Source: an uncultured Oscillospiraceae bacterium (lineage in GTDB: Bacteria; Bacillota; Clostridia; Oscillospirales; Ruminococcaceae). From it: DNA of 64,000 bases. The first letter of the stretch is position 1; each line of letters starts with the position of its first letter. The translations under genes were made by a program, and so were the position numbers. Positions 24,807-34,148 of this stretch are shown here, in pieces. The notes beneath the pieces are model-generated. The model was not told the origin of the DNA and did not search any database. It was given only the letters and a program-made list of their open reading frames with translations. The stretch covers positions 26,655 through 90,654 of the forward strand of contig UQGL01000008.1 in the NCBI GenBank assembly GCA_900540595.1, given 5' to 3'.

Positions 24807-27356
24807 TCAAAGGCTGCCGCGCACTTCGTGTGTGCCGCTGCCGAGGGTGAGCTCCCCTGCCCCGGGCAGTAAGACGCTGCAGGCCGTGCCCATCGGCACT
24901 GTCACGCGGGCGGTGATCACACCGTCTGCAAGCTGCCACGCAGCATGAATCTTGCCGTAAGGCGTATCAACGGTGCCATCGGCTTCGGTCAGACCGCCGC
25001 CGATGAGCGGTGCAAAGCGAAAACGCTTATACCCGGCCTCCAGCGGCTCAACGCCCAGCACGCGGCGGTAGAGGAAAGCGCCCACCGCACCGCTGGCGTA
25101 ATGATTGTAGGAGATCATCTGGTCAGTGCCGTCATTGCTGATGTGACACTCGCCATTCTCATCAAGGCCGTCCCAGCGCTCCCACACTGTTGTGGCGCCG
25201 ACTCTGACCTCATACAGCCAGCCGGGGCATTGGGTGTTCAGCAGCATCTTGAAGGCCGTGTCGGCATGTCCGCTGTCGGCCAGTGCAAACAGGATGTACG
25301 GTGTGCCGGGAAAGCCGGTGCCGATCTTGTAATCGTTCTTTTCAACGAGCTGCACAAGGTTTTCGGCAGCCTTGGCGCGGACATTCTCAGGGAAGATGTT
25401 CAGGTACAGCGGCAGCACATAGGCGGTCTGGAACTCGTCCTTTACCCTGCCGCTGCCGTCCGTAAATACGCTGCAGTAGGCATCTGCCACCTTGCGGCTC
25501 AAATCCGTGTAAAGGGCGGCGTCCTGATCTTTGCCGAGGATGCGTGCAATCGCAGCCAACCGGCTGCTGGTGTAAAAAAGGCTGGCCGTGGCGGTGTATT
25601 TGCTGCGCGCCTGCCACTGGCTCATCTTGGGCACATCGGGCGCGACCCAGTCGCCAAAGTGCAGGACGGACGGTGTGTGCCAGATATAGCGGTGCTTTCC
25701 GATGCCGAACCCTGCCCAGAAGCGGCAGGCCTTGACATATTTCTGCATTGTGGGGTACATCGTGCGCAGAATGTCGATGCTGCCGGTCGCCTCGTAGAGC
25801 GCCCACGGCACATTCACGCAGGCATCGCCCCACCAGTCCACCGCCATCTCAGGCATCGTGGCCGGGAATCCGTAGCCTTGTACGGGCACTGTGTTCGGAA
25901 TGCCGCCGCCCGGCCGCTGCTCGGCCTTGACATCGCGCAGCCATTTCTCAAGAAAACGGCTCAACTCAAAGTTGTAAAGCGCTGTCGGTGCAAAGACATT
26001 GATGTCTCCGGTCCAGCCCATCCGCTCATCGCGCTGGGGGCAATCGGTCGGAATGTCAACAAAATTGGACTTTGCGCTCCATGTAATGTTGGACTGCAGC
26101 CGGTTGAGCAGCTCGTTTGAACAGTGGAAGGCTCCGGCGTGTGCCACATCGGAGTAAAGGGCAACCGCCTCCACCTCGACATCCTCCGGCTTTACACCCT
26201 TGATTCCCGCATAGCGGAAGCCCATATAGGTGAAGCGCGGGCTGTAGGTCTGCTGACCGTCCCGGCAGGTGTAGGCTGCGGTGGCCTTGGCACTGCGCAG
26301 GAAGGTCGTATTCAGTGTGCCGTCCGGATTCAAGATTTCGGCGTGGCGCACCGTAATGATCTGACCGGCACTGCCCTGCAGCGATATGCGGATAACGCCT
26401 GCAAAGTTCTGGCCGAAGTCGTAGATCGTTTCCCCGTCCGGCGCGGTAGTGACGGCCACCGGCCTGAACACCTCATGGGCCGTGACCGGCGCGCCGTACT
26501 CTGCCGTAATGGCGGGGGTGATCTTCAGGGTCTCGGGGGCAGCGGCGTGCCAGCCATCCGTCTTATGGGTGGCATCATAGGTTTCACCGTCATACAGGTC
26601 GGCCATGCGGACGGGACCGTTCTCAGTGACCTCCCAGCTGCTGTCGGTTCCGATGACCTCCACACTGCCGTCAGCGTACTCGATACGCAGCTCGGCAAGC
26701 AGTGCCTGCCGGTCGGCAGTGACGCGGTTTTTGCGGGTAAAAACGAAGCTGCCAACGGCCCAGCCGCCTGCCACCGTGGCAGTCAGCGTGTCATGGCCGG
26801 TCAAAAGCTCCGTTACATCGTAGGTCTGATACTGCAGATAGCTCTTGTAACTTGTAAAGCCGGGGGCAAAATACTGCCGCCCCAGCTTTTGGCCGTTCAG
26901 CTCTACCTCATAGATGCCCATAGCGGTTGCATAAAGCCGCGCACGGGCAATGGGCTTTGCGGTTTCAATCGTTTTGCGAAAGACCATCGGCACAGGGCTG
27001 ACCTTGGCCTCGGTAAAGGTAAAGGCCGGGTCGCTGATCCACTGACCGCGCCAAGGGGTCTCCATGCGGCCGGTTTCAAAGGTGGTTTCTGCCTCGGCGG
27101 CTGCACCGGTATTATCGGTGACCGTCAGCCGGACACCGTAGGTCGTAAAGGGCAGCAGCGTCGGCCCCTTGTAGGCGGTGCCGGTCTGGCCATCCTGAGG
27201 CAGATGAACATTCCAATCGCCGACCTGCAGAATGGCATCCGTAAGCTCGGCATCATTGCGGTCGCTTTGTACCGCGAAGCCGATGCGCGGCGCCGGGCAG
27301 TCAGTCACACAGCCTTGGGCCAGATGCTCCACAGTCAGGCGGGTGATCTCCAACAT
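24807..27356 (-). CDS. Alpha-L-rhamnosidase, GH78 family
   Basis: An 849-residue cytoplasmic inverting enzyme that removes terminal alpha-L-rhamnose, for example from flavonoid glycosides or pectic fragments. N-terminal beta domains (about 1-330: YEVELNGQKLGRQYFAPGFTSYKSYLQYQTYDVTELL, IYDFGQNFAGVIRI) are followed by the (alpha/alpha)6 barrel with IPTDCPQRDERMGWTGD near 440, which carries the conserved acidic pair. ATTVWERWDG lies near 720 and a C-terminal beta domain follows. A strong GGAGG before the ATG at 27356 rules out the longer upstream frame. It is the first gene of the operon with the symporter and GH3. Confidence 0.92.
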   Translation of the reverse strand: MLEITRLTVEHLAQGCVTDCPAPRIGFAVQSDRNDAELTDAILQVGDWNVHLPQDGQTGTAYKGPTLLPFTTYGVRLTVTDNTGAAAEAETTFETGRMETPWRGQWISDPAFTFTEAKVSPVPMVFRKTIETAKPIARARLYATAMGIYEVELNGQKLGRQYFAPGFTSYKSYLQYQTYDVTELLTGHDTLTATVAGGWAVGSFVFTRKNRVTADRQALLAELRIEYADGSVEVIGTDSSWEVTENGPVRMADLYDGETYDATHKTDGWHAAAPETLKITPAITAEYGAPVTAHEVFRPVAVTTAPDGETIYDFGQNFAGVIRISLQGSAGQIITVRHAEILNPDGTLNTTFLRSAKATAAYTCRDGQQTYSPRFTYMGFRYAGIKGVKPEDVEVEAVALYSDVAHAGAFHCSNELLNRLQSNITWSAKSNFVDIPTDCPQRDERMGWTGDINVFAPTALYNFELSRFLEKWLRDVKAEQRPGGGIPNTVPVQGYGFPATMPEMAVDWWGDACVNVPWALYEATGSIDILRTMYPTMQKYVKACRFWAGFGIGKHRYIWHTPSVLHFGDWVAPDVPKMSQWQARSKYTATASLFYTSSRLAAIARILGKDQDAALYTDLSRKVADAYCSVFTDGSGRVKDEFQTAYVLPLYLNIFPENVRAKAAENLVQLVEKNDYKIGTGFPGTPYILFALADSGHADTAFKMLLNTQCPGWLYEVRVGATTVWERWDGLDENGECHISNDGTDQMISYNHYASGAVGAFLYRRVLGVEPLEAGYKRFRFAPLIGGGLTEADGTVDTPYGKIHAAWQLADGVITARVTVPMGTACSVLLPGAGELTLGSGTHEVRGSL

Positions 27357-27585
27357 TTGGGTTCCTCCTTCTTTGGCAGGGCTTAAACAGCATCCCTGCC
27401 GGGGTCGTCCTCTCTTTGATGTGAGTGTAGCATACCATGCTTTCTTGAAATCGGCACACATTTTGCACAAAATGCATGTTTTTTGGCATGAACTGAAAAA
27501 AGTTTCGTCGCCTTTCACAGGAAAACAGTCCTTCGATTTGTGCAGTCTGCGCATGAGAGGGGTATACCCCCCATGCAAACAAAAA

Positions 27586-27615
27586 GAGCCTGCCCGGATT
27601 GAACCGGGCAGGCTC
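27586..27615 (-). terminator. Terminator of the flotillin gene
   Basis: A perfect 12-bp stem (27586-27597 with 27604-27615), loop ATTGAA, is followed by TTTTTG on the minus strand, directly after the flotillin stop codon. The 229 bp between it and the rhamnosidase start hold only a weak extended -10 (TGGTATGCT near 27435) and no gene. Confidence 0.85.
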
Positions 27616-27620
27616 ACGGC

Positions 27621-29150
27621 TTATTCGGCCGTCACTTCGGTGGTTTTGTTTTCTTTGTTCTCGGGCTTGAGACTGTCCAATCCCGTTACATTGATGTTGC
27701 GGTCGGTCTTGGCCTGAATGCTGTTGGCGCGGACGATCTCCTTCATGTCGATGCCGGTGGCCTCCTTCATGGCCTCAATGGTCTGGGCCATCAGCACCGG
27801 AACATTGCCGGAAATACCGGACACACCGCCAGCGTCACCACCAATGATGGACACCTTGTCGATGGCGGACAGGGGCTGGGCAACACTCTTTGCAATGTCG
27901 GGCAGCACCTTGATCATCATTTCGGCAACGGCGGCATCGTTGTACTGCTTGTAGGCCTCCGCCTTCTGCTTCATCGCCTCGGCCTCAGCCAAACCCTTCT
28001 GGCGGATGGCCTCCGCCTCGGCACGGCCGACCAGTGCAATGCCCTCGGCCTCCTGCTGCTTGGCAAACTTTGCAGCCTCGGCGGCGCGCTCGGCCTCATA
28101 CTTTTGCGCTTCGGCCTCCTTCTGGCGGCGGTAAAGCTCGGCATCGGCCTGCTTGCGAACCTCGGCGTCCAACTTGCGCTGCTGGACCTCTGCCTCCTGC
28201 GCGGCCAGATCGACCATCTTTTTCTGCTTGGCGATCTCGGCGTCTGCTTCGGACTCCTTGACCTCACGGGCACGCAGGTTGGTCTGGATCATACCGGCGG
28301 CCTGTGCATCGGCAGCAGCCTTGTCGGCCTCGGCCTTCAACTGGGACTTTGCCAACTCTAACTCATTGTTGCGCTTGGCAATGGCAGTCTGGGCTTCGAT
28401 CTCCTTTTCGTTGGCGGCCATGGCGGCGGCAGCCTTGGCGCAGGATACATCGCGCTCAGCCTCGGCCTTGGCAATCGAGGCACGCTTTTTCACAAGCTCC
28501 TCCTGCTCCACACCGATGGCTTCGATGACACCATGGTTATGCCCCATCGCATCCACAGCGTCCTTGACATCCTGCACATTGAAGGTCACAACCTCCAGAC
28601 CCATCTTGGCAAGGTCGGGGCGGGCGTTTTCGACCACGCTGACTGCCATCTGCTTGCGGTTAGTCAGAATCTGGTCGACCGTCATCTCACTGACGATCTC
28701 ACGCAGGTTGCCCTGCAGCACATCATTGATCTTTTCATTGATATGCGCCTCGTCCATTCCGAGGAAGTTCGAGATCGCAGACTGCTGGCGGGAGTTGATG
28801 TACTTTTTGATGTCATCATACCCGGCTGCACGAACTTCATCCTCCGAGACGGTCGAGTTTTCGCTGTAGACCTGCACAGTGACTACGCTGTCCAGCCAGA
28901 GGGAAACGCCCTCCTTGGTTTTGACGCCCGTTTCCGGCGTCTTGACATCAATTTTCAAAAGGCGCATGTTCAGCCGGTCGGCGCGCTGCACAACGGGCAG
29001 GACAAAAACGCCGCGGCCGCATACGACCTTGGGGCGGGCCAGCCCGAGACCGGTCACAACGATCGCCTGAGTCGGCGGGGCTTTCTTATAGCAGAGAAAG
29101 CAGAATACGATGAGAGCCGCTGCCACGGCTGCAGCAATGATGATAGCCAT
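27621..29150 (-). CDS. floT: Flotillin-like protein
   Basis: A 509-residue SPFH-domain membrane scaffold. One N-terminal helix (about 2-20) is followed by the prohibitin homology domain (about 25-210: GVSLWLDSVVTVQVYS, RREIVSEMTVDQILTNR-type segments). A long Ala/Glu-rich coiled coil (about 215-420: many AEAE, QKEAEAQK repeats) and a C-terminal oligomerisation segment (SIIGGDAGGVSGISGNVPVL) complete it. It organises membrane microdomains. Bacterial flotillin genes often pair with an NfeD-like gene, but none is present here. The Glu/Ala coil gives the opposite strand long spurious frames. Confidence 0.9.
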   Translation of the reverse strand: MAIIIAAAVAAALIVFCFLCYKKAPPTQAIVVTGLGLARPKVVCGRGVFVLPVVQRADRLNMRLLKIDVKTPETGVKTKEGVSLWLDSVVTVQVYSENSTVSEDEVRAAGYDDIKKYINSRQQSAISNFLGMDEAHINEKINDVLQGNLREIVSEMTVDQILTNRKQMAVSVVENARPDLAKMGLEVVTFNVQDVKDAVDAMGHNHGVIEAIGVEQEELVKKRASIAKAEAERDVSCAKAAAAMAANEKEIEAQTAIAKRNNELELAKSQLKAEADKAAADAQAAGMIQTNLRAREVKESEADAEIAKQKKMVDLAAQEAEVQQRKLDAEVRKQADAELYRRQKEAEAQKYEAERAAEAAKFAKQQEAEGIALVGRAEAEAIRQKGLAEAEAMKQKAEAYKQYNDAAVAEMMIKVLPDIAKSVAQPLSAIDKVSIIGGDAGGVSGISGNVPVLMAQTIEAMKEATGIDMKEIVRANSIQAKTDRNINVTGLDSLKPENKENKTTEVTAE

Positions 29151-29158
29151 AGATTTGT

Positions 29159-29265
29159 TCCTCCTTCAGAACGCCGGCCGCTGAACCGCGGCCGCGGTAA
29201 CATCCGCATCAGCAGGTTATCTTGCTGATGTTGCTACCATTATAGCGGCCGCCCGCGTTCTGAAA
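29159..29265 (-). promoter_or_regulatory. Flotillin promoter and hairpin-rich leader
   Basis: A minus-strand TATAAT (about 29240-29245) has a weak -35. The transcript start is followed by the hairpin CATCAGCA/TGCTGATG and GC-rich stems. TTCAGAACGC and its complement GCGTTCTGAA bracket the leader, forming a long-range inverted repeat that places the ribosome site at its base. Confidence 0.4.
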
Positions 29266-29333
29266 CAGGATGGAATTGGTGAAATAGGCCGTGTATTTTA
29301 CTGCTGGCAGAGCATTTGTTTACGGTATCGCTC

Positions 29334-30716
29334 TTACATCGGCTGCGTATTGCTTTTCGGCGCGCCCGCGAGGATCTTGTTGAACCGGGTGAAGAAGGCG
29401 ATGCTCGTTACAGCGGCAGCGATAATGTCGCTGACCGGCTCAGCCAGAAAGACAGCGAAAACCTTGTCGGGCATACAGTGCGGCAGAATAAAAATCAGTG
29501 GGATCAGCAGGATCAGCTTGCGCAGGCAGGCCATAAACAGGCTGATTTTAGCCTGTCCCAGTGCCACAAAGCTTTGCTGGCAGGAGACCTGAAAGCCGCA
29601 GGAGAAGATGCCCGCCATATAAATGCTCATAGCCCAAGCCGTGTAGCTGACAAGCTCCGGATCAGTGGTGAAGATGCCCGCCAAAACCTGCGGGGCCAGC
29701 ATGCTGACGACCCAGAACAAGGCCGCCAGTGCCACGCAGAAGCCGAACTGCAGCCGGAAGGCCTGCTTCACGCGGTCGGTCTTGCCAGCGCCGAAGTTAA
29801 AGCTCATCAGCGGCTGGCCGCCCTGACAGATACCCTGCAGCGGCATGGACAGAAGCTGTGATACGCTGGTGATGATGGTCATAGCGCCCACGGCCAGATC
29901 CCCGCCGTAGCGCGCAAGACTCGAGTTGAAGCTGATGGACAGAATGCTCTCGGTGGCGATCATTACAAAGGTGGACACGCCCAGCGCAAGGCAGGGCAGG
30001 ATGATCCGCCGCTGCAGCGGCATATCCTTGGCACAGAGCTTTAATTTTGTGCGCTTCCCTGTCAGAAATTTCAGCACCCACAGAGCGCCTACGGCCTGAC
30101 TGATGATGGTGGCAGTCGCCGCGCCCTTCACGCCCATATTCAGCACGAAGATAAAGATCGGATCAAGAATGATGTTGCATACAGCGCCGATCACGGTGGT
30201 CAGCATACTGAAGGCAGCAAAGCCCTGTGTGGTAACAAAGGGGTTCATGCCCAGCACGATCAGCACAAACACACTGCCCAAGACATAGATGCGGGCATAA
30301 TCCAGCGCAAAGGGCAGCGTATTGGCGCTGGCACCAAACAGCACCAGCAGGCTGGGGGCTGCCAGATAAAACACAGCGGTCAGAACAACAGCCAGAATCA
30401 GCAGCAGCGTAAAGCAGTTGGCCATGATCTTTTCGGCAGTTTTATTGTCCCCGCGCCCCATGGCGATGGCGGCGCGCGGCGCACCGCCGGAGCCGCACAG
30501 CATCGCAAAGGCGGTGATCAGCATCAGAATTGGTGTGAACAGGCCCACACCGGTCAGCGCGGCGGCACCCACATCAGCCATGTGGCCGATGTAAATGCGG
30601 TCCACAATGTTATACAGCAGGTTCACAACCTGCGCCACAACGGCGGGCAGCGCGAGCTGCAGCAGCAGCTTGGATACGCTGCCGGTGCCCATATCCTTGG
30701 TTTTTGCGGCAGTCAC
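29334..30716 (-). CDS. MATE-family efflux transporter
   Basis: A 460-residue, about 12-helix exporter of the MATE superfamily, distinct from the one at 5672 though in the same MepA-like branch (MGTGSVSKLLLQLALPAVVAQVVNLLYNIVDRIYIGH). GTG at 30716 with GAAGGAG upstream is the preferred start; the internal ATG eight codons later is the alternative. The message begins with a terminator-like hairpin, so expression may be attenuated. The substrate is unknown. Confidence 0.9.
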   Translation of the reverse strand: MTAAKTKDMGTGSVSKLLLQLALPAVVAQVVNLLYNIVDRIYIGHMADVGAAALTGVGLFTPILMLITAFAMLCGSGGAPRAAIAMGRGDNKTAEKIMANCFTLLLILAVVLTAVFYLAAPSLLVLFGASANTLPFALDYARIYVLGSVFVLIVLGMNPFVTTQGFAAFSMLTTVIGAVCNIILDPIFIFVLNMGVKGAATATIISQAVGALWVLKFLTGKRTKLKLCAKDMPLQRRIILPCLALGVSTFVMIATESILSISFNSSLARYGGDLAVGAMTIITSVSQLLSMPLQGICQGGQPLMSFNFGAGKTDRVKQAFRLQFGFCVALAALFWVVSMLAPQVLAGIFTTDPELVSYTAWAMSIYMAGIFSCGFQVSCQQSFVALGQAKISLFMACLRKLILLIPLIFILPHCMPDKVFAVFLAEPVSDIIAAAVTSIAFFTRFNKILAGAPKSNTQPM

Positions 30717-30731
30717 TTACAACACTCCTTC

Positions 30732-30808
30732 AAAAAGGCGGCACCGCGCATTGGCTGCGATGCCGCCACAAATATCTTTATTTTACTCTATATGGGCAAT
30801 CATTACAA
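30732..30808 (-). promoter_or_regulatory. MATE promoter with terminator-like hairpin in the leader
   Basis: On the minus strand TTGTAA (30803-30808), 17 bp and TAAAAT (30780-30785) predict a start near 30773. Within a few bases the RNA forms a stem GGCGGCA/TGCCGCC (30737-30767) followed by TTTTT (30732-30736), then the GAAGGAG ribosome site. This is the layout of a short attenuator. Confidence 0.5.
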
Positions 30809-30879
30809 GCCGAAGCCATACTCGTAATAATGTCCGGCTGCATCGCGGTAGGCGTAACTCTCTGCGGGAGGAAAACAGT

Positions 30880-31053
30880 ATTGCGGACACCGACAGGCAC
30901 GGCCCTATCTGGCACGCCATTGATGCGTTTTTCAATGTGCGCGCCAACCGTGAGACCCCAAGCGGCTGGGTGCTGGCCGTGCTGATTCTGCTGGCGGTTG
31001 TCATGCCGCCCACCATGCGCTATGTGGCAGAGCACCGCAACCGCAAAAAATAA
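30880..31053 (+). pseudogene. Single-helix protein remnant or small membrane protein
   Basis: The last 57 codons of this frame look protein-like: a polar N-terminal half (DTDRHGPIWHAIDAFFNVRANRE), one membrane helix (GWVLAVLILLAVVMPPTMRYV) and a basic tail. There is no ATG, GTG or TTG start at a sensible place. GGGAGG at 30866-30871 precedes an in-frame ATT at 30880. The frame stays open leftwards over the MATE leader, which is not coding. It is therefore either a gene with a rare start codon or the 3' remnant of a lost gene. A terminator follows. No family is recognised. Confidence 0.35.
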
Positions 31054-31063
31054 CTATGCCGTA

Positions 31064-31106
31064 ACAACCGACCGCTGCATGCAAAAATTGCGCTGCGGTC
31101 GGTTGT
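31064..31106 (+). terminator. Intrinsic terminator
   Basis: ACAACCGACCGC (31064-31075) pairs perfectly with GCGGTCGGTTGT (31095-31106), followed by TTTGG. It lies just after the 57-codon remnant, supporting an old plus-strand gene there. Confidence 0.6.
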
Positions 31107-31116
31107 TTGGTATGCC

Positions 31117-31145
31117 TTGCAAGGCACGGCGGTATCCGCTATAAT
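31117..31145 (+). promoter_or_regulatory. Promoter of the broken AraC gene
   Basis: TTGCAA (31117-31122), exactly 17 bp, then TATAAT (31140-31145): a near-consensus promoter, still intact although the gene it serves is frameshifted. Confidence 0.7.
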
Positions 31146-31178
31146 GAAAGCAGAAATTTATGATGTGAGTTGTCTTTT

Positions 31179-31614
31179 ATGCAGTTGGATCCGTTGCTTG
31201 TGCTGAAAAGACTGGCCACCGGTTATGATATCAAATGCCTGCGGGTCGCTGCTCCCTTTGCCGGGCTGGATGACTTTGACTATGGTCTGCGCAAGGCATT
31301 GGATCCCCAGTTTGATTGGGAGGCGTTCGGCAAACTGCTGATCGAAAACACCGCTGAGCATGTGCTTTATCAGCCCGTCGTACCTGTCCAGTCTCTTTAA
31401 GCAGGACACCGGCACCACCATTGTGGATTACATCAACTCTCAGCGTGTTGACCGTGCTGCTGTGCTGTTGGCTACGACTGACCGCAGCATTGCCGCCGTG
31501 GCTGCTGCAGTCGGTATTCTGGATGTGAACTACTTTACCAAGATCTTCAAAAAACAGCTCGGCACTACGCCGACCCAATACCGACGCGAAAAGAAAGCGA
31601 TGCTGGGCCATTGA
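31179..31614 (+). pseudogene. AraC-family regulator, truncated and frameshifted
   Basis: Two frames make up one decayed gene. The first (31179-31400) has a regulator-like N-terminal fragment ending in DWEAFGKLLIENTAEHV. The reading then shifts by one base near 31360, and the second frame (to 31614) continues with SPSYLSSLFKQDTGTTIVDYINSQRV and IAAVAAAVGILDVNYFTKIFKKQLGTTPTQYRREKK, a clear AraC C-terminal DNA-binding region. The cupin/sensor part and most of the first helix-turn-helix are missing. It precedes the GH2 gene, so it was probably its regulator. A sequencing error could explain the shift but not the missing domain. Confidence 0.7.
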
Positions 31615-31772
31615 TCTTCACCTTGTATACAAAAAAATGTGAGAAATCACAGCAAAAAAATACGATTCCGTCTTAAAAATGTTCTACCCTGCCCTGCTGC
31701 TTTCATGGTACACTGATTACAGAATGAGACAAGAACAAAGCCCCTAAGGCAAACACCGAAAGGAGATTTTTC

Positions 31773-34019
31773 ATGAGAAACCTGTATTCCCTCAATCAGG
31801 GCTGGACCCTCAGCTTCCCCAAGGGTGAGCGTGAAACCGAGACCGTCAACCTGCCCCATACCTGGAACGCCGTAGACGGCATGGACGGCAACGGCAGCTA
31901 TCTGCGCACCACTGCAGTCTACACCCGCACCTTCAAGGCGCCCACCCAGCCGCTGGCCGGCGGCCGTCTGTATGTTGAGATCCCCGCCGCAGCCCTGAAG
32001 GCTACCGTGCGCATCAACGGCAAGGACGCCGTGACCCATGAGGGCGGCTACTCCTGCTTCCGCGCTGACATCACCGACCTCTGTGTTGCCGGTGACAATG
32101 AGATCAGCATCGAAGTCAGCAACGAGGACACCCCCACAATGTACCCTGCCTCCGCTGACTTTACCTTCTACGGCGGCCTGTACCGCGGTGTCAACCTGAT
32201 CAGCGTCCCCGAGACCCACTTTGATCTGGACTATTACGGCGGCCCCGGCATCATGGTCACCCCCAAGCCGACCGAGGACGGCGGCGCGGACTTCACCGTG
32301 CAGGCCTTCGTTACCAATGCCGGCGACGACTTTACCGTCCAGTACATTCTTGAGGATCCCTACGGCTGGGAGATCGCCGGTGCCGTGCGCCCCTCTGACA
32401 ACACTGCTGTCACCCTGCATGTCCCCGAGGCCGTTCTGTGGAGCATGGACGAACCGAACCTCTACACCGTCACCGCCCGTCTGAACCGCCGCAATGAGAC
32501 CTATGACGAGATCATCCTCAACGCCGGTGTGCGCAGCTTTGCGGTCACTCCTGATGGCGGCTTCTCCATCAACGGTGTGGCTACCCCGCTGCGCGGTGTT
32601 TCCCGCCATCAGGACCGCCTGTACAAAGGCAATGCCCTGACCGCTGAGGATCATTACGAGGACGCGCAGATCATCAAGGATCTGGGTGCCAACACGATTC
32701 GTCTGGCCCACTATCAGCACAGTCAGGACTTCTACGATGCCTGCGACCAGCTGGGCTTCGCTGTCTGGGCCGAGATTCCCTTCATCAGCGTATTCAAGCC
32801 CGGTGACGCTGCCCATGAGCATTGCCGTCAGGAGATGAAGGAGCTGGTCATTCAGAACTACAACCACCCCTCCATCATGTTCTGGGGCATCTCCAATGAG
32901 ATCCTCATCGGCGGCATCAGTCAGGAGCTGGTCGATTGCCATCACGACCTGCAGAAGCTGGTCAAGGAGCTTGACCCGACCCGCCTGACTACCATCGCCC
33001 ATGTTTCCCACACCCCCACCGATGGTCCGATGCACCACATCACCGATCTGGAAAGCTACAACCACTACTTTGGCTGGTACGGCGGCAAGATCGAGGACAA
33101 CGGCCCGTGGCTGGATAAGTTCCATGCCGAGCATCCCGACATCTGCCTTGGCGTGTCCGAATACGGCTGTGAGGGCATCGTGAACTGGCACAGCAGCAAC
33201 CCGCAGCGCAAGGATTACAGCGAGGAGTACCAGACTCTCTATCACGAGCATATGGCGCAGGTCTTTGAGGACCGCCCCTGGGTTTGGGCCACCCATGTCT
33301 GGAATATGTTCGACTTCGGCTGCGCAGCCCGTAACGAGGGCGGCGTCGGCGGCCGCAACAACAAGGGTCTGGTCACCATCGACCGCAAGACCCGCAAGGA
33401 GAGCTTCTACCTCTATCAGGCGTACTGGTCCAAGGAGCCGATGGTTCACATTGTGGGCCGCCGCTACGCCCAGCGCGCCGGTGAGACCATCGAGGTCAAG
33501 GTCTACTCCAATCAGGACGAGGTAACGCTGTTCCTGAACGGCAAGGAGATCGGCAAGCAGCAGGCTCACCGTATCTTCCGCTTTGAGGTTGCCCTGCAGC
33601 CCGGCTTCAACACCCTGATGGCCATCACCGAGGATGCCCGCGACTGCATCACACTGGAAAAGGTCGAGAAGGAACCCGCCAGCTACGTTCTGCCCGAATT
33701 CACCGAGCATGTTGAGGGTGTTGCCAACTGGTTCCAGCAGGTAGGCAGCCTGGATCTGGATGCCCCGATGGAATTCCCCGAGGGCTACTACAATGTCAAC
33801 GACAGTCTGGACGAGCTGTCCCACAATGAGGAAGCCTTTGCCATCGTGACAAAAGCCGTTAAGCTGACCACCAACTTCTCCATCGAGCCGGGTGTCGGCA
33901 TGTGGGATATGCTCAAGAAGATGAGCCCCAAGGTCATGTGCGAGATAATGCCCGATTCCTCCTTGGGCGACAAGTTCCTGAACAGCATCAACGCCCAGCT
34001 GATCAAGATCAAGAAGTAA
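31773..34019 (+). CDS. Glycoside hydrolase family 2, probable beta-galactosidase
   Basis: A 748-residue cytoplasmic GH2 enzyme: sugar-binding jelly roll (about 1-145), Ig-like domain (about 150-260), TIM barrel from about 265 with acid/base E376 in WGISNEI and nucleophile E463 in GVSEYGCEG, then a C-terminal region with an Ig-like module (YAQRAGETIEVKVYSNQDEVTLFLNGKEIG). Codon use is strongly biased to C/G-ending optimal codons, unlike most neighbours, so high expression is likely. AAAGGAG lies upstream of the ATG. The opposite strand has an 805-codon open frame, a by-product of this bias. It is a single gene ending at a strong terminator. Confidence 0.92.
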   Translation: MRNLYSLNQGWTLSFPKGERETETVNLPHTWNAVDGMDGNGSYLRTTAVYTRTFKAPTQPLAGGRLYVEIPAAALKATVRINGKDAVTHEGGYSCFRADITDLCVAGDNEISIEVSNEDTPTMYPASADFTFYGGLYRGVNLISVPETHFDLDYYGGPGIMVTPKPTEDGGADFTVQAFVTNAGDDFTVQYILEDPYGWEIAGAVRPSDNTAVTLHVPEAVLWSMDEPNLYTVTARLNRRNETYDEIILNAGVRSFAVTPDGGFSINGVATPLRGVSRHQDRLYKGNALTAEDHYEDAQIIKDLGANTIRLAHYQHSQDFYDACDQLGFAVWAEIPFISVFKPGDAAHEHCRQEMKELVIQNYNHPSIMFWGISNEILIGGISQELVDCHHDLQKLVKELDPTRLTTIAHVSHTPTDGPMHHITDLESYNHYFGWYGGKIEDNGPWLDKFHAEHPDICLGVSEYGCEGIVNWHSSNPQRKDYSEEYQTLYHEHMAQVFEDRPWVWATHVWNMFDFGCAARNEGGVGGRNNKGLVTIDRKTRKESFYLYQAYWSKEPMVHIVGRRYAQRAGETIEVKVYSNQDEVTLFLNGKEIGKQQAHRIFRFEVALQPGFNTLMAITEDARDCITLEKVEKEPASYVLPEFTEHVEGVANWFQQVGSLDLDAPMEFPEGYYNVNDSLDELSHNEEAFAIVTKAVKLTTNFSIEPGVGMWDMLKKMSPKVMCEIMPDSSLGDKFLNSINAQLIKIKK

Positions 34020-34040
34020 AATCCCGTATAGCATCCCATT

Positions 34041-34075
34041 GCCGTATGCCGGAATTGCCGGCATACGGCTTTTTT
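34041..34075 (+). terminator. Terminator of the GH2 gene
   Basis: A perfect 12-bp stem, GCCGTATGCCGG (34041-34052) with CCGGCATACGGC (34058-34069), followed by six T. Confidence 0.9.
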
Positions 34076-34094
34076 GTTAGTAGGAATACAAAAA

Positions 34095-34137
34095 GCAATG
34101 CGCACACAATTCTCAGAGAGAGTCGTGTGCGCATTGC
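34095..34137 (-). terminator. Terminator of the esterase operon
   Basis: GCAATGCGCACAC (34095-34107) pairs with GTGTGCGCATTGC (34125-34137). On the minus strand it is followed by TTTTTGT, ending the symporter-creatininase-esterase operon. Confidence 0.85.
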
Positions 34138-34148
34138 TTATCCAGCGG

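Noticed and set aside
31638..31651. TGTGA-N4-TCACA before the GH2 gene as a CRP site.
   Set aside because: The spacer is 4 instead of 6 bp, and Firmicutes do not normally use CRP-cAMP for catabolite control; kept only as a chance or unknown palindrome.
31647..34064. An 805-codon minus-strand frame opposite the GH2 gene.
   Set aside because: Antisense shadow of a highly codon-biased gene; no motif or start signal, while the GH2 frame has all catalytic residues.
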